From positions 496,001 through 560,000 of the forward strand of contig NZ_KQ948422.1 in NCBI RefSeq assembly GCF_001514065.1: DNA of 64,000 nt. Direction: 5' to 3'. The translations under genes were made by a program, and so were the position numbers. The stretch comes from Streptomyces antibioticus (lineage in GTDB: Bacteria > Actinomycetota > Actinomycetes > Streptomycetales > Streptomycetaceae). Position 1 is the first letter of the stretch. Every line of letters begins with the position of its first letter. The notes beneath the pieces are model-generated. The model was given only the letters and a program-made list of their open reading frames with translations. It had not been told where the DNA came from and searched no databases. Positions 17,739-26,705 of this stretch are shown here, piece by piece.

Positions 17739-17779
17739 ATGCTGGGGTGCCCCTAGGGGGCTCTCCCTCATGCTGGGGT
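17739..17779. repeat. direct repeat ATGCTGGGGT in a GC-rich intergenic element
   Basis: ATGCTGGGGT occurs at 17739-17748 and 17770-17779, each followed by a C/G-rich palindromic tail (GCCCCTAGGGGG and CCCCGGGGG). It lies between the terminator and the MMPL gene and resembles the palindromes at 16350 and 22173. Confidence 0.45.
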
Positions 17780-17837
17780 CCCCGGGGGTGGCGTTCGCTG
17801 GACGGGTCAGTTGCTCCCGACTCCCGAGGTCAAGACC

Positions 17838-20072
17838 ATGTCATCGCTGCTCCATCGACTCGGACGCTCCAGCGCACGGCACCCGTGGCGTGTGCTGACA
17901 CTCTGGCTGCTGGTCATCTGCGCCGTCTTCGGCATCGCAGGCGCGAGCGGAGGGTCCGACTACATCGACCAGTTCAAGGTTCCCGGCAGCGACTCCACGC
18001 GTGCCCAGGACGTCCTGGAGAAGGAGTTCCCCGAGGCGTCCGGGACGTCCGTGATCGTGGTCTACCACGCGGAGAAGGGGCGCCTCGACGAACCCGCGGT
18101 CCGTGCGGCCGTCGCCGAGGCCGGGCACAAGGCGCAGTCCCTCGACCACGTCGTGGCCGCACCCGACCCCCTGACCCCCGGCAGCGGTGCCCTCTCCAAG
18201 GACGGCAGGACCGCCCATACGACGGTCACCTACGACGTCCCCATCGACGAGCTGGGCGAAAAGGACTTCACGGCCCTCGAAAAGGCCAACGCCGCCGCCG
18301 AGCACGCGGGAGTCGAACTCTCCTACGAGGGCGCTCTGGTGGACAACTCCACCAAACAGGAGTCGATGTCCGAGCTGATCGGCCTGGTCGCCGCCATGGT
18401 CATCCTGCTGGTCTCCTTCGGCACCTTCGTCGCCATGGGGCTGCCCATCCTCACCGCGCTCCTGGGCCTGGCCCTGGGCACAGGCGGCAACATCATCCTG
18501 TCGCAGCTGACCACCATCGGCTCGGCCGCCCCCACCGTCGCCACCATGATCGGCCTGGGCGTCGGCATCGACTACGCCCTGTTCCTTGTCACCCGGCACC
18601 GCACCAATCTCGACAACGGCATGGACCCCGAGGAGTCCGCGGGCCAGTCCCTGGCCACCGCCGGACAGGCGCTGATCTTCGCCGGCTTCACCGTCGTCAT
18701 CGCGCTGATGGGCCTCCAGATCGTCGGCATCCCCTACGTCGGGTCCTTCGGCTACACCTCGGCCGTCGTGGTGACCGTGATGGTGCTCGCCGCCATCACC
18801 CTGCTGCCGGCCCTGCTGGGACTGGTCGGCCACCGCATCAACAAACTGCGGGTGCTCACCATCCGCCCGGCACCCCACGGCAGCGCCTTCTGGCGCCGCT
18901 GGGCCACCGCGGTCACCCGGCGCCCCAAGACAGCGGTCGCGGCCTGCCTGGTCCTGATGGGACTGCTCGCCGTCCCAGCGCTCGACATGCGGCTGGGCCA
19001 GCCCGACAACGGCACCAAGAACGAGAACACCACCCAGCGCATCGCCTACGACCACCTGGCCGAAGCCTTCGGCCCCGGGTTCAACGGACCGCTGACCATC
19101 TCGCTCAGCACCCCCGACCCGGCCACGCTGAAGAGCACGGGAGGGGACGTGGTCGAGGCGCTCCGGCAGGACCCGGGCATCGCCACCGTCGGCACGCCCA
19201 TACCCAACCAGAAGGGCACCACCGCCATCGTCACGGCGGTGCCGAAGACCTCGCCCCAGGACGAGGCCACCTCGGACCTGGTCGACCGCATCCGCGACGA
19301 CGTCCTGCCCGGCGCCCTCGACGGCGCCCGCGCCCAGGCCCACGTCACCGGACCGACCGCGGCCAACATCGACATGGCCGAGCGCATCAGCCAGCGCCTG
19401 GTGCTGTTCATCGGCGCGGTGGTTGGCATCTCCCTGATGCTGCTGGTCTTCGCCTTCCGCTCGGTCTGGGTGCCCGTGAAGGCGGCCGTCCTGAACGTGC
19501 TGTCCGTGTTCGCGTCCTACGGAGCGGTCGTGACCGTCTTCCAGAACGGCCATGGCAGCAAGCTCATCGGGCTGGACGGAACCGTACCGATCATCAGCTT
19601 CGTGCCGATGATGCTCTTCGCCATCCTCTTCGGCCTGTCGATGGACTACGAGGTCTTCGTCGTCAGCAGGATCCGCGAGGAGTACGCACGGACCAAGGAC
19701 GCCGCTGCCTCCGTCGTGGAAGGCGTGGCCCACACGGGACGGGTCGTCAGCGCCGCCGCGATCATCATGGTCACCGTCTTCGGCTGCTTCGTGATCGGCG
19801 ACGACCCGATCATCAAGATGTTCGGTCTGGGCCTCTCCCTGGCCGTGGCCCTGGACGCCTTCGTCATCCGGCTGGTCCTGGTGCCCGCGCTGATGAAGCT
19901 CATGGGCGACGCGTCATGGCGACTGCCCCGCTGGCTGGACCGCATCCTGCCGCACATCGACCTGGAAGGCGGCGGCCACGACCCGAAGCCGCAGCCGCGC
20001 CAGGTCCCGCCCCCGATCGGCCCCGACCGGGCCGACGAGCCCACCGACGAGGACCTCGCGCCCGTCGGGTGA
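17838..20072 (+). CDS. MMPL family RND transporter
   Basis: A 744-residue transporter of the MMPL branch. It has two similar halves, each with one helix, a large outside loop and a block of five helices. The conserved GxGxDYALFLVTRHR motif lies near residue 245 and the second-half counterpart FGLSMDYEVFVVSRIREEY near residue 600. These proteins export lipids or hydrophobic compounds using the proton gradient. The start at 17838 gives MSSLLHRLGRSSARHPW; an upstream ATG at 17811 is also possible. It is a paralogue of the transporter at 34584, though only distantly. Confidence 0.92.
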   Translation: MSSLLHRLGRSSARHPWRVLTLWLLVICAVFGIAGASGGSDYIDQFKVPGSDSTRAQDVLEKEFPEASGTSVIVVYHAEKGRLDEPAVRAAVAEAGHKAQSLDHVVAAPDPLTPGSGALSKDGRTAHTTVTYDVPIDELGEKDFTALEKANAAAEHAGVELSYEGALVDNSTKQESMSELIGLVAAMVILLVSFGTFVAMGLPILTALLGLALGTGGNIILSQLTTIGSAAPTVATMIGLGVGIDYALFLVTRHRTNLDNGMDPEESAGQSLATAGQALIFAGFTVVIALMGLQIVGIPYVGSFGYTSAVVVTVMVLAAITLLPALLGLVGHRINKLRVLTIRPAPHGSAFWRRWATAVTRRPKTAVAACLVLMGLLAVPALDMRLGQPDNGTKNENTTQRIAYDHLAEAFGPGFNGPLTISLSTPDPATLKSTGGDVVEALRQDPGIATVGTPIPNQKGTTAIVTAVPKTSPQDEATSDLVDRIRDDVLPGALDGARAQAHVTGPTAANIDMAERISQRLVLFIGAVVGISLMLLVFAFRSVWVPVKAAVLNVLSVFASYGAVVTVFQNGHGSKLIGLDGTVPIISFVPMMLFAILFGLSMDYEVFVVSRIREEYARTKDAAASVVEGVAHTGRVVSAAAIIMVTVFGCFVIGDDPIIKMFGLGLSLAVALDAFVIRLVLVPALMKLMGDASWRLPRWLDRILPHIDLEGGGHDPKPQPRQVPPPIGPDRADEPTDEDLAPVG

Positions 20073-20156
20073 CCTGCCCGCCGACCACAGCCCGCAGCCC
20101 GGCCCCGGCACGGGGATGGTGTTGATCAATTCGGGCCTGATTGCTTCGCCCCGTCG

Positions 20157-20506
20157 TCATGCGGCGGGGTGAAGTGCTGTCAGGGGCCTGGTGCGGGCTC
20201 TTGGCGTGCCGGTGAACCAGGCATTGCTGCGGATGAGGTTGACGGCTGGCCGGTGAGCTGGTGCTGGAGGCTGGTCTTCGCCGGGCCGCGGTAGCGGGTC
20301 CTGCGCAGGTAGCAGGCATCGACCGCCCTCGCGAGCCAGGCCGCGGAGTCGGACCCGTTGGGACAGGTGGTCCGCCAGTCGATGATGAACGCCTCCCGCC
20401 CGAACACGGAAGCACCGCGAGCATGGGGACCGTCACGCTTTCGTCCGCCCGCGAAGTTCGACGCTGTGGTGCTCGGGGACTGCGCCTCGGCCGGCCCGGC
20501 AGCCAC
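20157..20506 (-). pseudogene. IS1182-type transposase remnant (C-terminal part, frameshifted)
   Basis: On the minus strand the text EAFIIDWRTTCPNGSDSAAW, then CYLRRTRYRGPAKTSLQHQL, followed after a one-base shift by VNLIRSNAWFTGTPRART and a stop at 20157, matches the end of IS1182-family DDE transposases (their RYRGLAKT...NLIRLDAW block). The N-terminal half and the catalytic core are gone. Terminal inverted repeats were not found. The rest of 20073-20705 has no other gene. Confidence 0.65.
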
Positions 20507-20705
20507 GATGCGGTGGCGGACACGAGGCCATCCTGCCGACGCGCCGGGAGAGGCGTGCCACCAGCGGGGTGCGGGGTCGGCGCAGTATGTCGTAGACGAG
20601 CACCGCGCTGACCCCGCACAGAGGAGTGCCCCGGAGCCCTGGCAAAGGGTTCCGGGGCACTCGCCCGTGCAGGTCCGATCTCCTGGGGCGCCCAGCGGTC
20701 CGGCC

Positions 20706-21236
20706 TCAGACGCCGCACGCCTGAAGCCTGACGGGGCCGTCGGCGGCGGGCTCGGTCGTGACCGGGACGGTCGGCAGTGGCGTCTCCCGGATGTGGACCA
20801 CCACGGCCGTGCCGTCCTCGCCGGGGACGGGGGCGAGGAAGAGGTCTTCCACCAGCGCGTCCGCCAGCGTCAGCCCGTTCTCCGCCACGTACCCGGACAG
20901 GTCCGTCGGCGGGGCGGCCGGAGAGGCGCTACGGACGGCCAGCGCGATGAGACCCCGGCCGCGGGCGAGCTCCAGCGCCAGGGGCGGCGCGCTGTGCTCG
21001 ACCGCGCCGGCGACCAGCTCCGCGGCCGCCATCGACGCCAGGGCGGCCACGGCGTCCTCGACCTGCCACAGCCGGAGCAGGCGTTCCACGAACCGTGCGG
21101 CGGCCGCCGCCGAGCGGGCGTCGGGGCGGACGTACCAGGTGTACGCCGCACCGAGGACTCCGCACATCGGAGGCAGGGCCCACACCAGGTCCTCGTCCCT
21201 GACGGTGTACTGGCTGGTGGACTGGTCGGTGGTCAT
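20706..21236 (-). CDS. HATPase-like regulatory protein
   Basis: A 176-residue protein with the layout of Streptomyces anti-sigma-type ATP-binding domains. AAARFVERLLRLWQVEDAVA followed by ASMAAAELVAGAVEHSAPPL corresponds to the helix carrying the N-box, in which the usual ELxxNAxxH appears as ELVAGAVEH. The metal-binding Asn is replaced by Gly, so ATP hydrolysis is doubtful. The start at 21236 was chosen over one 29 codons upstream because the upstream text is glycine-rich and not family-like. It stands alone and may bind a sigma factor or anti-anti-sigma factor encoded elsewhere. Confidence 0.6.
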   Translation of the reverse strand: MTTDQSTSQYTVRDEDLVWALPPMCGVLGAAYTWYVRPDARSAAAAARFVERLLRLWQVEDAVAALASMAAAELVAGAVEHSAPPLALELARGRGLIALAVRSASPAAPPTDLSGYVAENGLTLADALVEDLFLAPVPGEDGTAVVVHIRETPLPTVPVTTEPAADGPVRLQACGV

Positions 21237-21350
21237 GTCCCACACCCCCAGGCTCGGGAACCGGACGTTTGCACCTCCCACTCCACCGCCCGGACCCCCG
21301 CCGGACATCGAGGAAACCCCCAAGCCAACCCCCCATGGTTCTGGCCCCCC

Positions 21351-22040
21351 TCAGGCGCGCGTGCCGGCCTCCCCGACAGTCACCGTCACCGGCTCGGCGG
21401 GCTCAACGGGCTCGGCGGACCCGGGGAACGGCGCGGCAGGGGCCGTCCGGCGCATGCGCGCCACGGTGCGCAGGGCCCGGCGCACCAGTTCCGACAGCGT
21501 CAGCAGTGCGGCAGCCGTCGCCTTCGACACCACCACCGCGAGCCATAGCCGGTCGCTGAACACCTGCCCTCCCACGTAGCCGAGCGTCGCCGCCCAGGTT
21601 GCCCACAGCGCGGAGGCCAGCAGGGTGAGCCTGAGGAACCGTCCCGGCGGGAACCGCATCGCGCCGGCGGCGAAGCTGACCAGGGTCCGTCCTCCGGGGA
21701 CGAACCGGGCCACGACGAGCACGTGCCCCTGCCGGGCCGTCAGAGCGCGCCGCAGCCGGCGCAGCACGGTGGACTCGCCGCGCGCGCCCGGACGGCGGCC
21801 GCGGCGCTGCCCCAAGGCCCTTCCAATGCGGTAGGCAAGCGCGTCGCCCATCCACGCTCCGGCGACGGCCACGGCGACGATCAGGGAGATCTCGACATGG
21901 CCCGCCGCCGCGAGGACGCCGCCGGTGATGACGGACGTCTCGGCGGGCAGGACGGGCACGAACACGTCGAGCAGGGTCACCAGGGCGAGGCCGGCATAGG
22001 CCCAGGACGCGGCGGCGGTCATCACCTCGGGACCGAACAT
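21351..22040 (-). CDS. DedA family membrane protein
   Basis: A 229-residue membrane protein of the DedA/VTT group (undecaprenyl-phosphate or lipid flippases). The conserved patterns are FVPVLPAETSVITGG near residue 30, GDALAYRIGRALG near 65 and VVARFVPGGRTLVSFAAG near 110, followed by two helices. The C-terminal tail is rich in Pro and Glu. A strong GGAGGAGAAACAC site precedes the ATG at 22040. The arginine of FVPGGR is the usual functional residue. Confidence 0.88.
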   Translation of the reverse strand: MFGPEVMTAAASWAYAGLALVTLLDVFVPVLPAETSVITGGVLAAAGHVEISLIVAVAVAGAWMGDALAYRIGRALGQRRGRRPGARGESTVLRRLRRALTARQGHVLVVARFVPGGRTLVSFAAGAMRFPPGRFLRLTLLASALWATWAATLGYVGGQVFSDRLWLAVVVSKATAAALLTLSELVRRALRTVARMRRTAPAAPFPGSAEPVEPAEPVTVTVGEAGTRA

Positions 22041-22314
22041 GTGTTTCTCCTCCCCGTGGGGCACCGGGATGCCCTCCGGTCGGCGACAGGCCGGAACGGC
22101 ATCGGAAGCCCCTCGCCTCCGTGCCGCTTCCACCAGACCGTTCGCTCCCGCCTCCCGGCGTCGGGGACACCCCCCAAGGTTTGGGCCCGGCTCCACTTCC
22201 GCTCACGGGGAGCGAGGTCTCGGCGGCAGGCGCCGCGCGCTCAGCGCGATCGCCACCTCGCCGAGGTGGATCCTCGCGTCAGGTGGCGATCACGGTGACG
22301 GGGACGGTCGTGCC
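22041..22314. other. intergenic region upstream of the DedA gene
   Basis: No gene is seen. It contains the short palindrome CCCAAGGTTTGGG (22173-22185), related to the elements at 16350 and 17739, which may terminate transcription from the HGxxPAAW gene upstream. Confidence 0.4.
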
Positions 22315-22668
22315 TCAGGCGTCGGCCAGGATCGGTTGCTCCTCGGGATCGGCGGCCGGCACGGGCGCGGCCGGCCGACGCCCCGCCATCCGGCACCCCA
22401 GGCAGGCGTCGTGCCGCCGCATCGGGTCCCTGACCCGCCAGTCCCACTCGGCCCGCGGACGCGGCCCGCTGGATTTGCCCCAGCCGGCCAGGTGCAGGAC
22501 CCAGGTGACGAGCGCGGCGAGCACGACGACCGCCAGGCCGCCGCCCAGACACAGGACCGAGCCGAGGCACAGACCCGTGCCCGCTACGGCGCTGCCCAGG
22601 ACGGCGAGGGCCGTACCGCTCCATCCCGCCACCGTGTGACCCAGGTCGACGTCGCCGTGCGCGCTCAT
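22315..22668 (-). CDS. HGxxPAAW-type small membrane protein
   Basis: A 117-residue protein. The N-terminus MSAHGDVDLGHTVAGWSG matches the HG-N-x-PAAW-type opening of a Streptomyces family. Two hydrophobic helices follow (ALAVLGSAVAGTGLCL and AVVVLAALVTWVLHLAGWGK), then a cytoplasmic tail with CLGCR. In most members the motif reads HGNTPAAW; here it is less exact. AGCGGGAGAAC precedes the ATG at 22668. The function of the family is not known to me. The divergent neighbour is a CBS-BON protein. Confidence 0.7.
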   Translation of the reverse strand: MSAHGDVDLGHTVAGWSGTALAVLGSAVAGTGLCLGSVLCLGGGLAVVVLAALVTWVLHLAGWGKSSGPRPRAEWDWRVRDPMRRHDACLGCRMAGRRPAAPVPAADPEEQPILADA

Positions 22669-22933
22669 GTTCTCCCGCTCTCTGCTGGGCACTCGGACTG
22701 TTCGTCGACGGTTCCAGCCGGCCGGGACCGGCACATGAGTAATCCGTGCTCTTTCGGCGACCGCCGGGCCCGTCGTCCGGGCGTGCGTCGGCCTCCGCCC
22801 GTCCACGCATCGCCGACCCTTACGCCACGCTGCCCCCCTACGGATTAAGTTCGGGTGGGGGGCCGGGGTCACCACCGAGGCGCCCGGGGTCACCGCCGTC
22901 TAGAAACGGAGGTGGGAGAAAGGACATGCCCCG

Positions 22934-23608
22934 ATGAACCACGTGAAGGTCCGCGATCTGATGAGCGACGCGGTCGTCCGCGTCCAGGGCGGCACACCGT
23001 TCAAGGAGATCGCCCACCTGCTCCAGGAGTACGACATCACCGCGGTGCCCGTGGTGGACGACCAGGACCGCCCCAGGGGGGTCGTGTCCGAGGCGGACCT
23101 CCTGCACAAGATGCGGGACGGCCACGGCGACGACCCGGTCGCCATCGCCGGCCCCTCCGGACCGGCGAAGGCCAGTGCCACCGACGCGGCAGGACTGATG
23201 ACGTCACCGCCCCTGTGCGCGCGGGAGGACTGGAGCGTCGTCGACGCCGCCCGCGAGATGACCCGGCACGGCGTCAAGCGGCTCCTCGTCGTCGACGACG
23301 AGGGCCGTCTGATCGGCGTGGTGAGCAGGAGCGACCTGCTGCGGGTCTTCCTGCGCACCGACCGGACCATCCGCACGGAGATCCTTGAGGAGGTCCTGGT
23401 CAAGACGCTGGGCGAGGCACCGTCGACCGTGCAGGTAGACGTGACACACGGCCACGTCGTACTCAGCGGACGTCTCTCCTCCCCGGCCGTCGCCACCGAC
23501 CTGGTTCAGCTGTGCCGCGAGGTCGACGGAGTGGTGGCCGTGGAGTTCCGGCCGGACACAGCGGCCGACGCCGAAGCGTCGCGGGAACTGCCGGCCCACT
23601 CCGCCTGA
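22934..23608 (+). CDS. CBS-domain protein with C-terminal BON domain
   Basis: A 224-residue cytoplasmic protein. Two CBS motifs cover about residues 5-65 (VKVRDLMS, EYDITAVPVVDDQDRPRGVV) and 85-145 (GLMTSPPLCAREDWSV, KRLLVVDDEGRLIGVVSRSDLL). A BON domain (150-215) follows with GHVVLSGRLSS and GVVAVEF. CBS pairs bind adenine nucleotides and sense energy state; such CBS-BON proteins are common in actinomycete dormancy or stress loci. An AAAGGA site precedes the ATG at 22934. It is divergent from the HGxxPAAW gene across 265 bp. Confidence 0.9.
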   Translation: MNHVKVRDLMSDAVVRVQGGTPFKEIAHLLQEYDITAVPVVDDQDRPRGVVSEADLLHKMRDGHGDDPVAIAGPSGPAKASATDAAGLMTSPPLCAREDWSVVDAAREMTRHGVKRLLVVDDEGRLIGVVSRSDLLRVFLRTDRTIRTEILEEVLVKTLGEAPSTVQVDVTHGHVVLSGRLSSPAVATDLVQLCREVDGVVAVEFRPDTAADAEASRELPAHSA

Positions 23609-23639
23609 GCTCACATTCCAGGATCGAAGCCCGTGGTTC

Positions 23640-23895
23640 TCGCCCGGGCTCGACCTGAAAGCCCGGCGGGCCGTGGCCCCGCGCGCAGCTCGCGCCGGCA
23701 GGAGATCCGCTGGTCCACCGCGACCATCCCGCGCCGCGCCTCCCGCAGCCTCGCCGGGGTCAGGCCGATCCCGGCGAAGAGCTGCCAGGTGGCCTCGTCG
23801 AACTTCCCCACGTACTACATGACGTTCATGTGGTGCATGTGGTCGCAGTGCCAGGGATAAACGGTTCTCCGGTAGGTGGTCTCCAGGTCGGACAC
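23640..23895 (-). pseudogene. acyl-CoA thioesterase (4HBT type) pseudogene with in-frame stop
   Basis: GTG start at 23895 with GAGGAG upstream. The reading is V-S-D-L-E-T-T-Y-R-R-T-V-Y-P-W-H-C-D-H-M-H-H-M-N-V-M, then TAG (23815-23817), then YVGKFDEATWQLFAGIGLTP and ARRGMVAVDQ. This is the hot-dog thioesterase N-terminus (CDHMGHMNV..YVGKFDEATW). The stop codon replaces the first tyrosine of the YYVGKF segment. The likeness ends at about 23680, where the rest of the domain is missing. The gene is therefore broken twice. It accounts for the gap between the CBS gene and the regulator. Confidence 0.7.
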
Positions 23896-23930
23896 GGTGA
23901 CGGGGCTCCTCGGGTTCGTCCGTGGGTCAC

Positions 23931-26519
23931 TCAGGGGGACAGCAGTTCGCGCAGGTGCCGGCGGTCCGTGGCGCCGACCTTCTGGTAGACGCGGTACAGG
24001 GTGTTGCTCACGGTGCGCGGTGACACCACGAGCCGTTGGGCGATCTCCTTGTCGGTGAGTCCCTGCGCCGCCAGCCGAGCCACCGTCCGTTCCCGCTCCG
24101 ACAACTGCGCCGGATCGCCCAGGAAGTGCAGGGCCGGTGTACTCACGTCGCCGCAGTCGCGCAGCAGTGTGCGCGCCTGCACGGTCGAGGCGGTGGCCGC
24201 GCGTCCCCGTCCCGAGCGCCGCTGGAGCCGGGCGAGTTCGGCGTATCCCTCGGCCGCGTACAGGTGCGCGCCCGCGTCCGCGAGGGTCCGGCAGGCCCGG
24301 GCCAGAAGCTTGACGTCACCGGTGTGTACGGCCCGTGCGAGGTGCAGACGGCTGGTCAAGTAGGCGCCCTGGACAGGCAGTTCCTCATCGACGGCCGTGT
24401 GGGCCGGGAGTCCGAGTCGTGCGCTCTCGTGGAGGAGCACGACGGCATCACCGTAGGTGCCTGACTCCAGGGCCGCGTCGATGGCGGTGTGCAGCGCCAG
24501 CCGTGCTCGGTCCTGCTCGCCCTGCCGATGGGCCTGCCAGGCGCGAGCGACGGCGAGCTCGGCGGCGTACGGGCCCGGTGCCACGGTGTCCGGAAGCCCG
24601 GACAGCCTGTCGCGCCCGTCGCCCGGCAGGCAGTGGGCCGCGATCGTGGCGTGGATGGCCGCCCGGATGTTCCAGGGCCCCCAGGCCGCCTGGTAGGCCG
24701 GGGTGAAGGAGAAGTACGACAACGCCTCGCGGATTCTGCCGCGTTCGAGCAGGACGAGACCGAGCCCGAGTCCTCGCCTGGCGTCGACTCCGACGAGGTC
24801 GTTGTCCAGTGCCGTGCGGTACTCGCGCACCAGGATGCTCTCGGCCTCGTCCAGGCGCCCGGCGTGGAGCCGGGCGAGCGCGTGCGCCTCCTCGACGGCG
24901 TCCGCCTCGAACAGGCAGCCGTCGTCATCGGAGGTGCGTCCGCGCAGTTCCTCGTACAGGCTCAGGGCGTCGTGGGGGCGGCCCAACCGGGCCAGGGCAC
25001 CGGTCGCGATCAGGGCGGACTCCGCGTGACAGGGGGACGCCGGGTCGCCCAGCACCGTGCGCGCGTGCTCCAGGGCGACCGTGAAGCGTCCCCGGAACGC
25101 GGCGGCGAGGGCGAGGTACGCGGAGCGCTGCGTGCCCGTCAGCCGCTGGGCGATCTCATCCGCCCTGTCCTGCCGGCCCGCGAAGAGGTGGGCCCGGGCC
25201 TGAGCCGGGGCGAGGGCACAGAGGTGCTCGGGGTGGTCCGCGGCCACCTTCTCGGCGAAGGCGTCCAGGTCGTCGAAGGCGCCGTCGGCGAACAGGGCGC
25301 GGGCGTGCAGTTCGGCCGCCCACGGCGCGCTGTGGCCGTACCAGGCCGCAGCCGACAGCCGGATCGCGGCGGAAACGTCGTGGGCACGCAGCGCGCACCG
25401 AACGGCCTCCCGCAGCGGTCCCTGTTCCGGGAGGTCCCCGGCGTCGAGGTGCCACTGGGCCGTGCGGACCCGCTCGGCCGGTGACAGGACCGACTCGGGA
25501 ACGTTCCGCGTCCAGGTCCGCAGGCAGTGCCGGCGGCGCAGGGGGCCGGCGTCCTGACGGAGCACCTGCGCGACATACGGGTGGGCGAGGGCGACCGAGG
25601 GGGCCGCGCCCGGCGCCGGTTCGGCACGGGGGCGCGAGACACGTACCGCTCCGGCGTCCTCCAGGGCCAACAGGGTGTCCTCGGCCACCATCCTCTCCAG
25701 CACGTCGAGCCGTACGGGTTCGGCGAGCGCGATCAGCTCCAGGACCCGGCGGTCGTGGCGGGTCACGTCGGCGAGCTGCCGGGCGACCAGGTCACGCAGG
25801 GCGCTGGAGACGGGCACGGCGTCGCCGAGCCACCATGTGGAGCCCTGCGAGGTGATCAGGTTCTGTGCGAGGGCTGCCCGGGCCAGTTCGCGCAGCAGGG
25901 TCGGGTTGCCGTGCGCCATGGCGGCCAGGCGCACCACGCCGGGCCAGGCGAGCCGGTCCGCGAACAGGGCGCTCGCCAGGTGCCGTGTGGACAGCGCGTC
26001 GAGCGGACCGAGCTCCAGGCGCGCGACGAGCTGTTCCTTCCACAGGGTCTGGAGCCGTGGGTGCCCCTCGGTGCCGTCCATGGCGAGGAGGACCTTGTGC
26101 ACACGGCGCCGGGCCAGCTCGCGCAGGCACTCGGCGGCCGGTCCGGGCAACAGGTGTGCGTCGTCGATCCACAGGGTCCGGGGCCGGGCCGAGCCCGACC
26201 TCAGCAGGCGCTGGACGGTGGTGGCCACCGCTGCCGGGGCGAGCCGCTGGACGCTGCGGGCCGCACCGGGTGACCCGTCCTCGTCGCCGGCACCGGACAT
26301 TCGTGCCACCGCTTCCTCGCCCAGGCGCGTCTTGCCGACGCCCGGCGCACCGACGATCAGCACTCCGGCGGGTCCCTCGGAGACGCGCAGCGCCTGAAGA
26401 GCCGTACGCAACTCACGGTCGCGCCCCAAGAGTACCGGTGGGTTCAGGGGCAGGAGCTCGTCGATTCCCGCAGGGCCGCCCGGGGCGGCGTGCGGGGCGG
26501 GGTGTTCGGGAGAGGCCAT
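23931..26519 (-). CDS. LuxR family regulator with AAA ATPase domain
   Basis: An 862-residue LAL-like regulator. The N-terminal Walker A is VGAPGVGKTR near residue 60, Walker B is RTLWIDDAHLLPG near residue 110, then winged-helix and TPR-like repeats. The C-terminal helix-turn-helix (last 65 residues) is LSERERTVARLAAQGLTDK then SNTLYRVYQKVGATDRR. The start at 26519 is preceded by GGGGGAA. It is a distant relative of the 11945 protein. No clear target gene is adjacent; the PAP2 gene upstream runs in the same direction. Confidence 0.88.
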   Translation of the reverse strand: MASPEHPAPHAAPGGPAGIDELLPLNPPVLLGRDRELRTALQALRVSEGPAGVLIVGAPGVGKTRLGEEAVARMSGAGDEDGSPGAARSVQRLAPAAVATTVQRLLRSGSARPRTLWIDDAHLLPGPAAECLRELARRRVHKVLLAMDGTEGHPRLQTLWKEQLVARLELGPLDALSTRHLASALFADRLAWPGVVRLAAMAHGNPTLLRELARAALAQNLITSQGSTWWLGDAVPVSSALRDLVARQLADVTRHDRRVLELIALAEPVRLDVLERMVAEDTLLALEDAGAVRVSRPRAEPAPGAAPSVALAHPYVAQVLRQDAGPLRRRHCLRTWTRNVPESVLSPAERVRTAQWHLDAGDLPEQGPLREAVRCALRAHDVSAAIRLSAAAWYGHSAPWAAELHARALFADGAFDDLDAFAEKVAADHPEHLCALAPAQARAHLFAGRQDRADEIAQRLTGTQRSAYLALAAAFRGRFTVALEHARTVLGDPASPCHAESALIATGALARLGRPHDALSLYEELRGRTSDDDGCLFEADAVEEAHALARLHAGRLDEAESILVREYRTALDNDLVGVDARRGLGLGLVLLERGRIREALSYFSFTPAYQAAWGPWNIRAAIHATIAAHCLPGDGRDRLSGLPDTVAPGPYAAELAVARAWQAHRQGEQDRARLALHTAIDAALESGTYGDAVVLLHESARLGLPAHTAVDEELPVQGAYLTSRLHLARAVHTGDVKLLARACRTLADAGAHLYAAEGYAELARLQRRSGRGRAATASTVQARTLLRDCGDVSTPALHFLGDPAQLSERERTVARLAAQGLTDKEIAQRLVVSPRTVSNTLYRVYQKVGATDRRHLRELLSP

Positions 26520-26705
26520 GGTGATTCCCCCAGGGTCGGACGGTGCGGTGCGGGTGGGGAGGGCGCGTCGGGTGCCTGCCACCGATGCTCCGGCTCCGGC
26601 CGCCTCCTTCGCGTCAGGGGACCGCCCCTAGGTTTTCGCCGCGTCCCGCACACACGGGGGCGGACTGACGGATCGCTCCGCCCCCCGGCCCGGAAGCGTC
26701 TCCGC

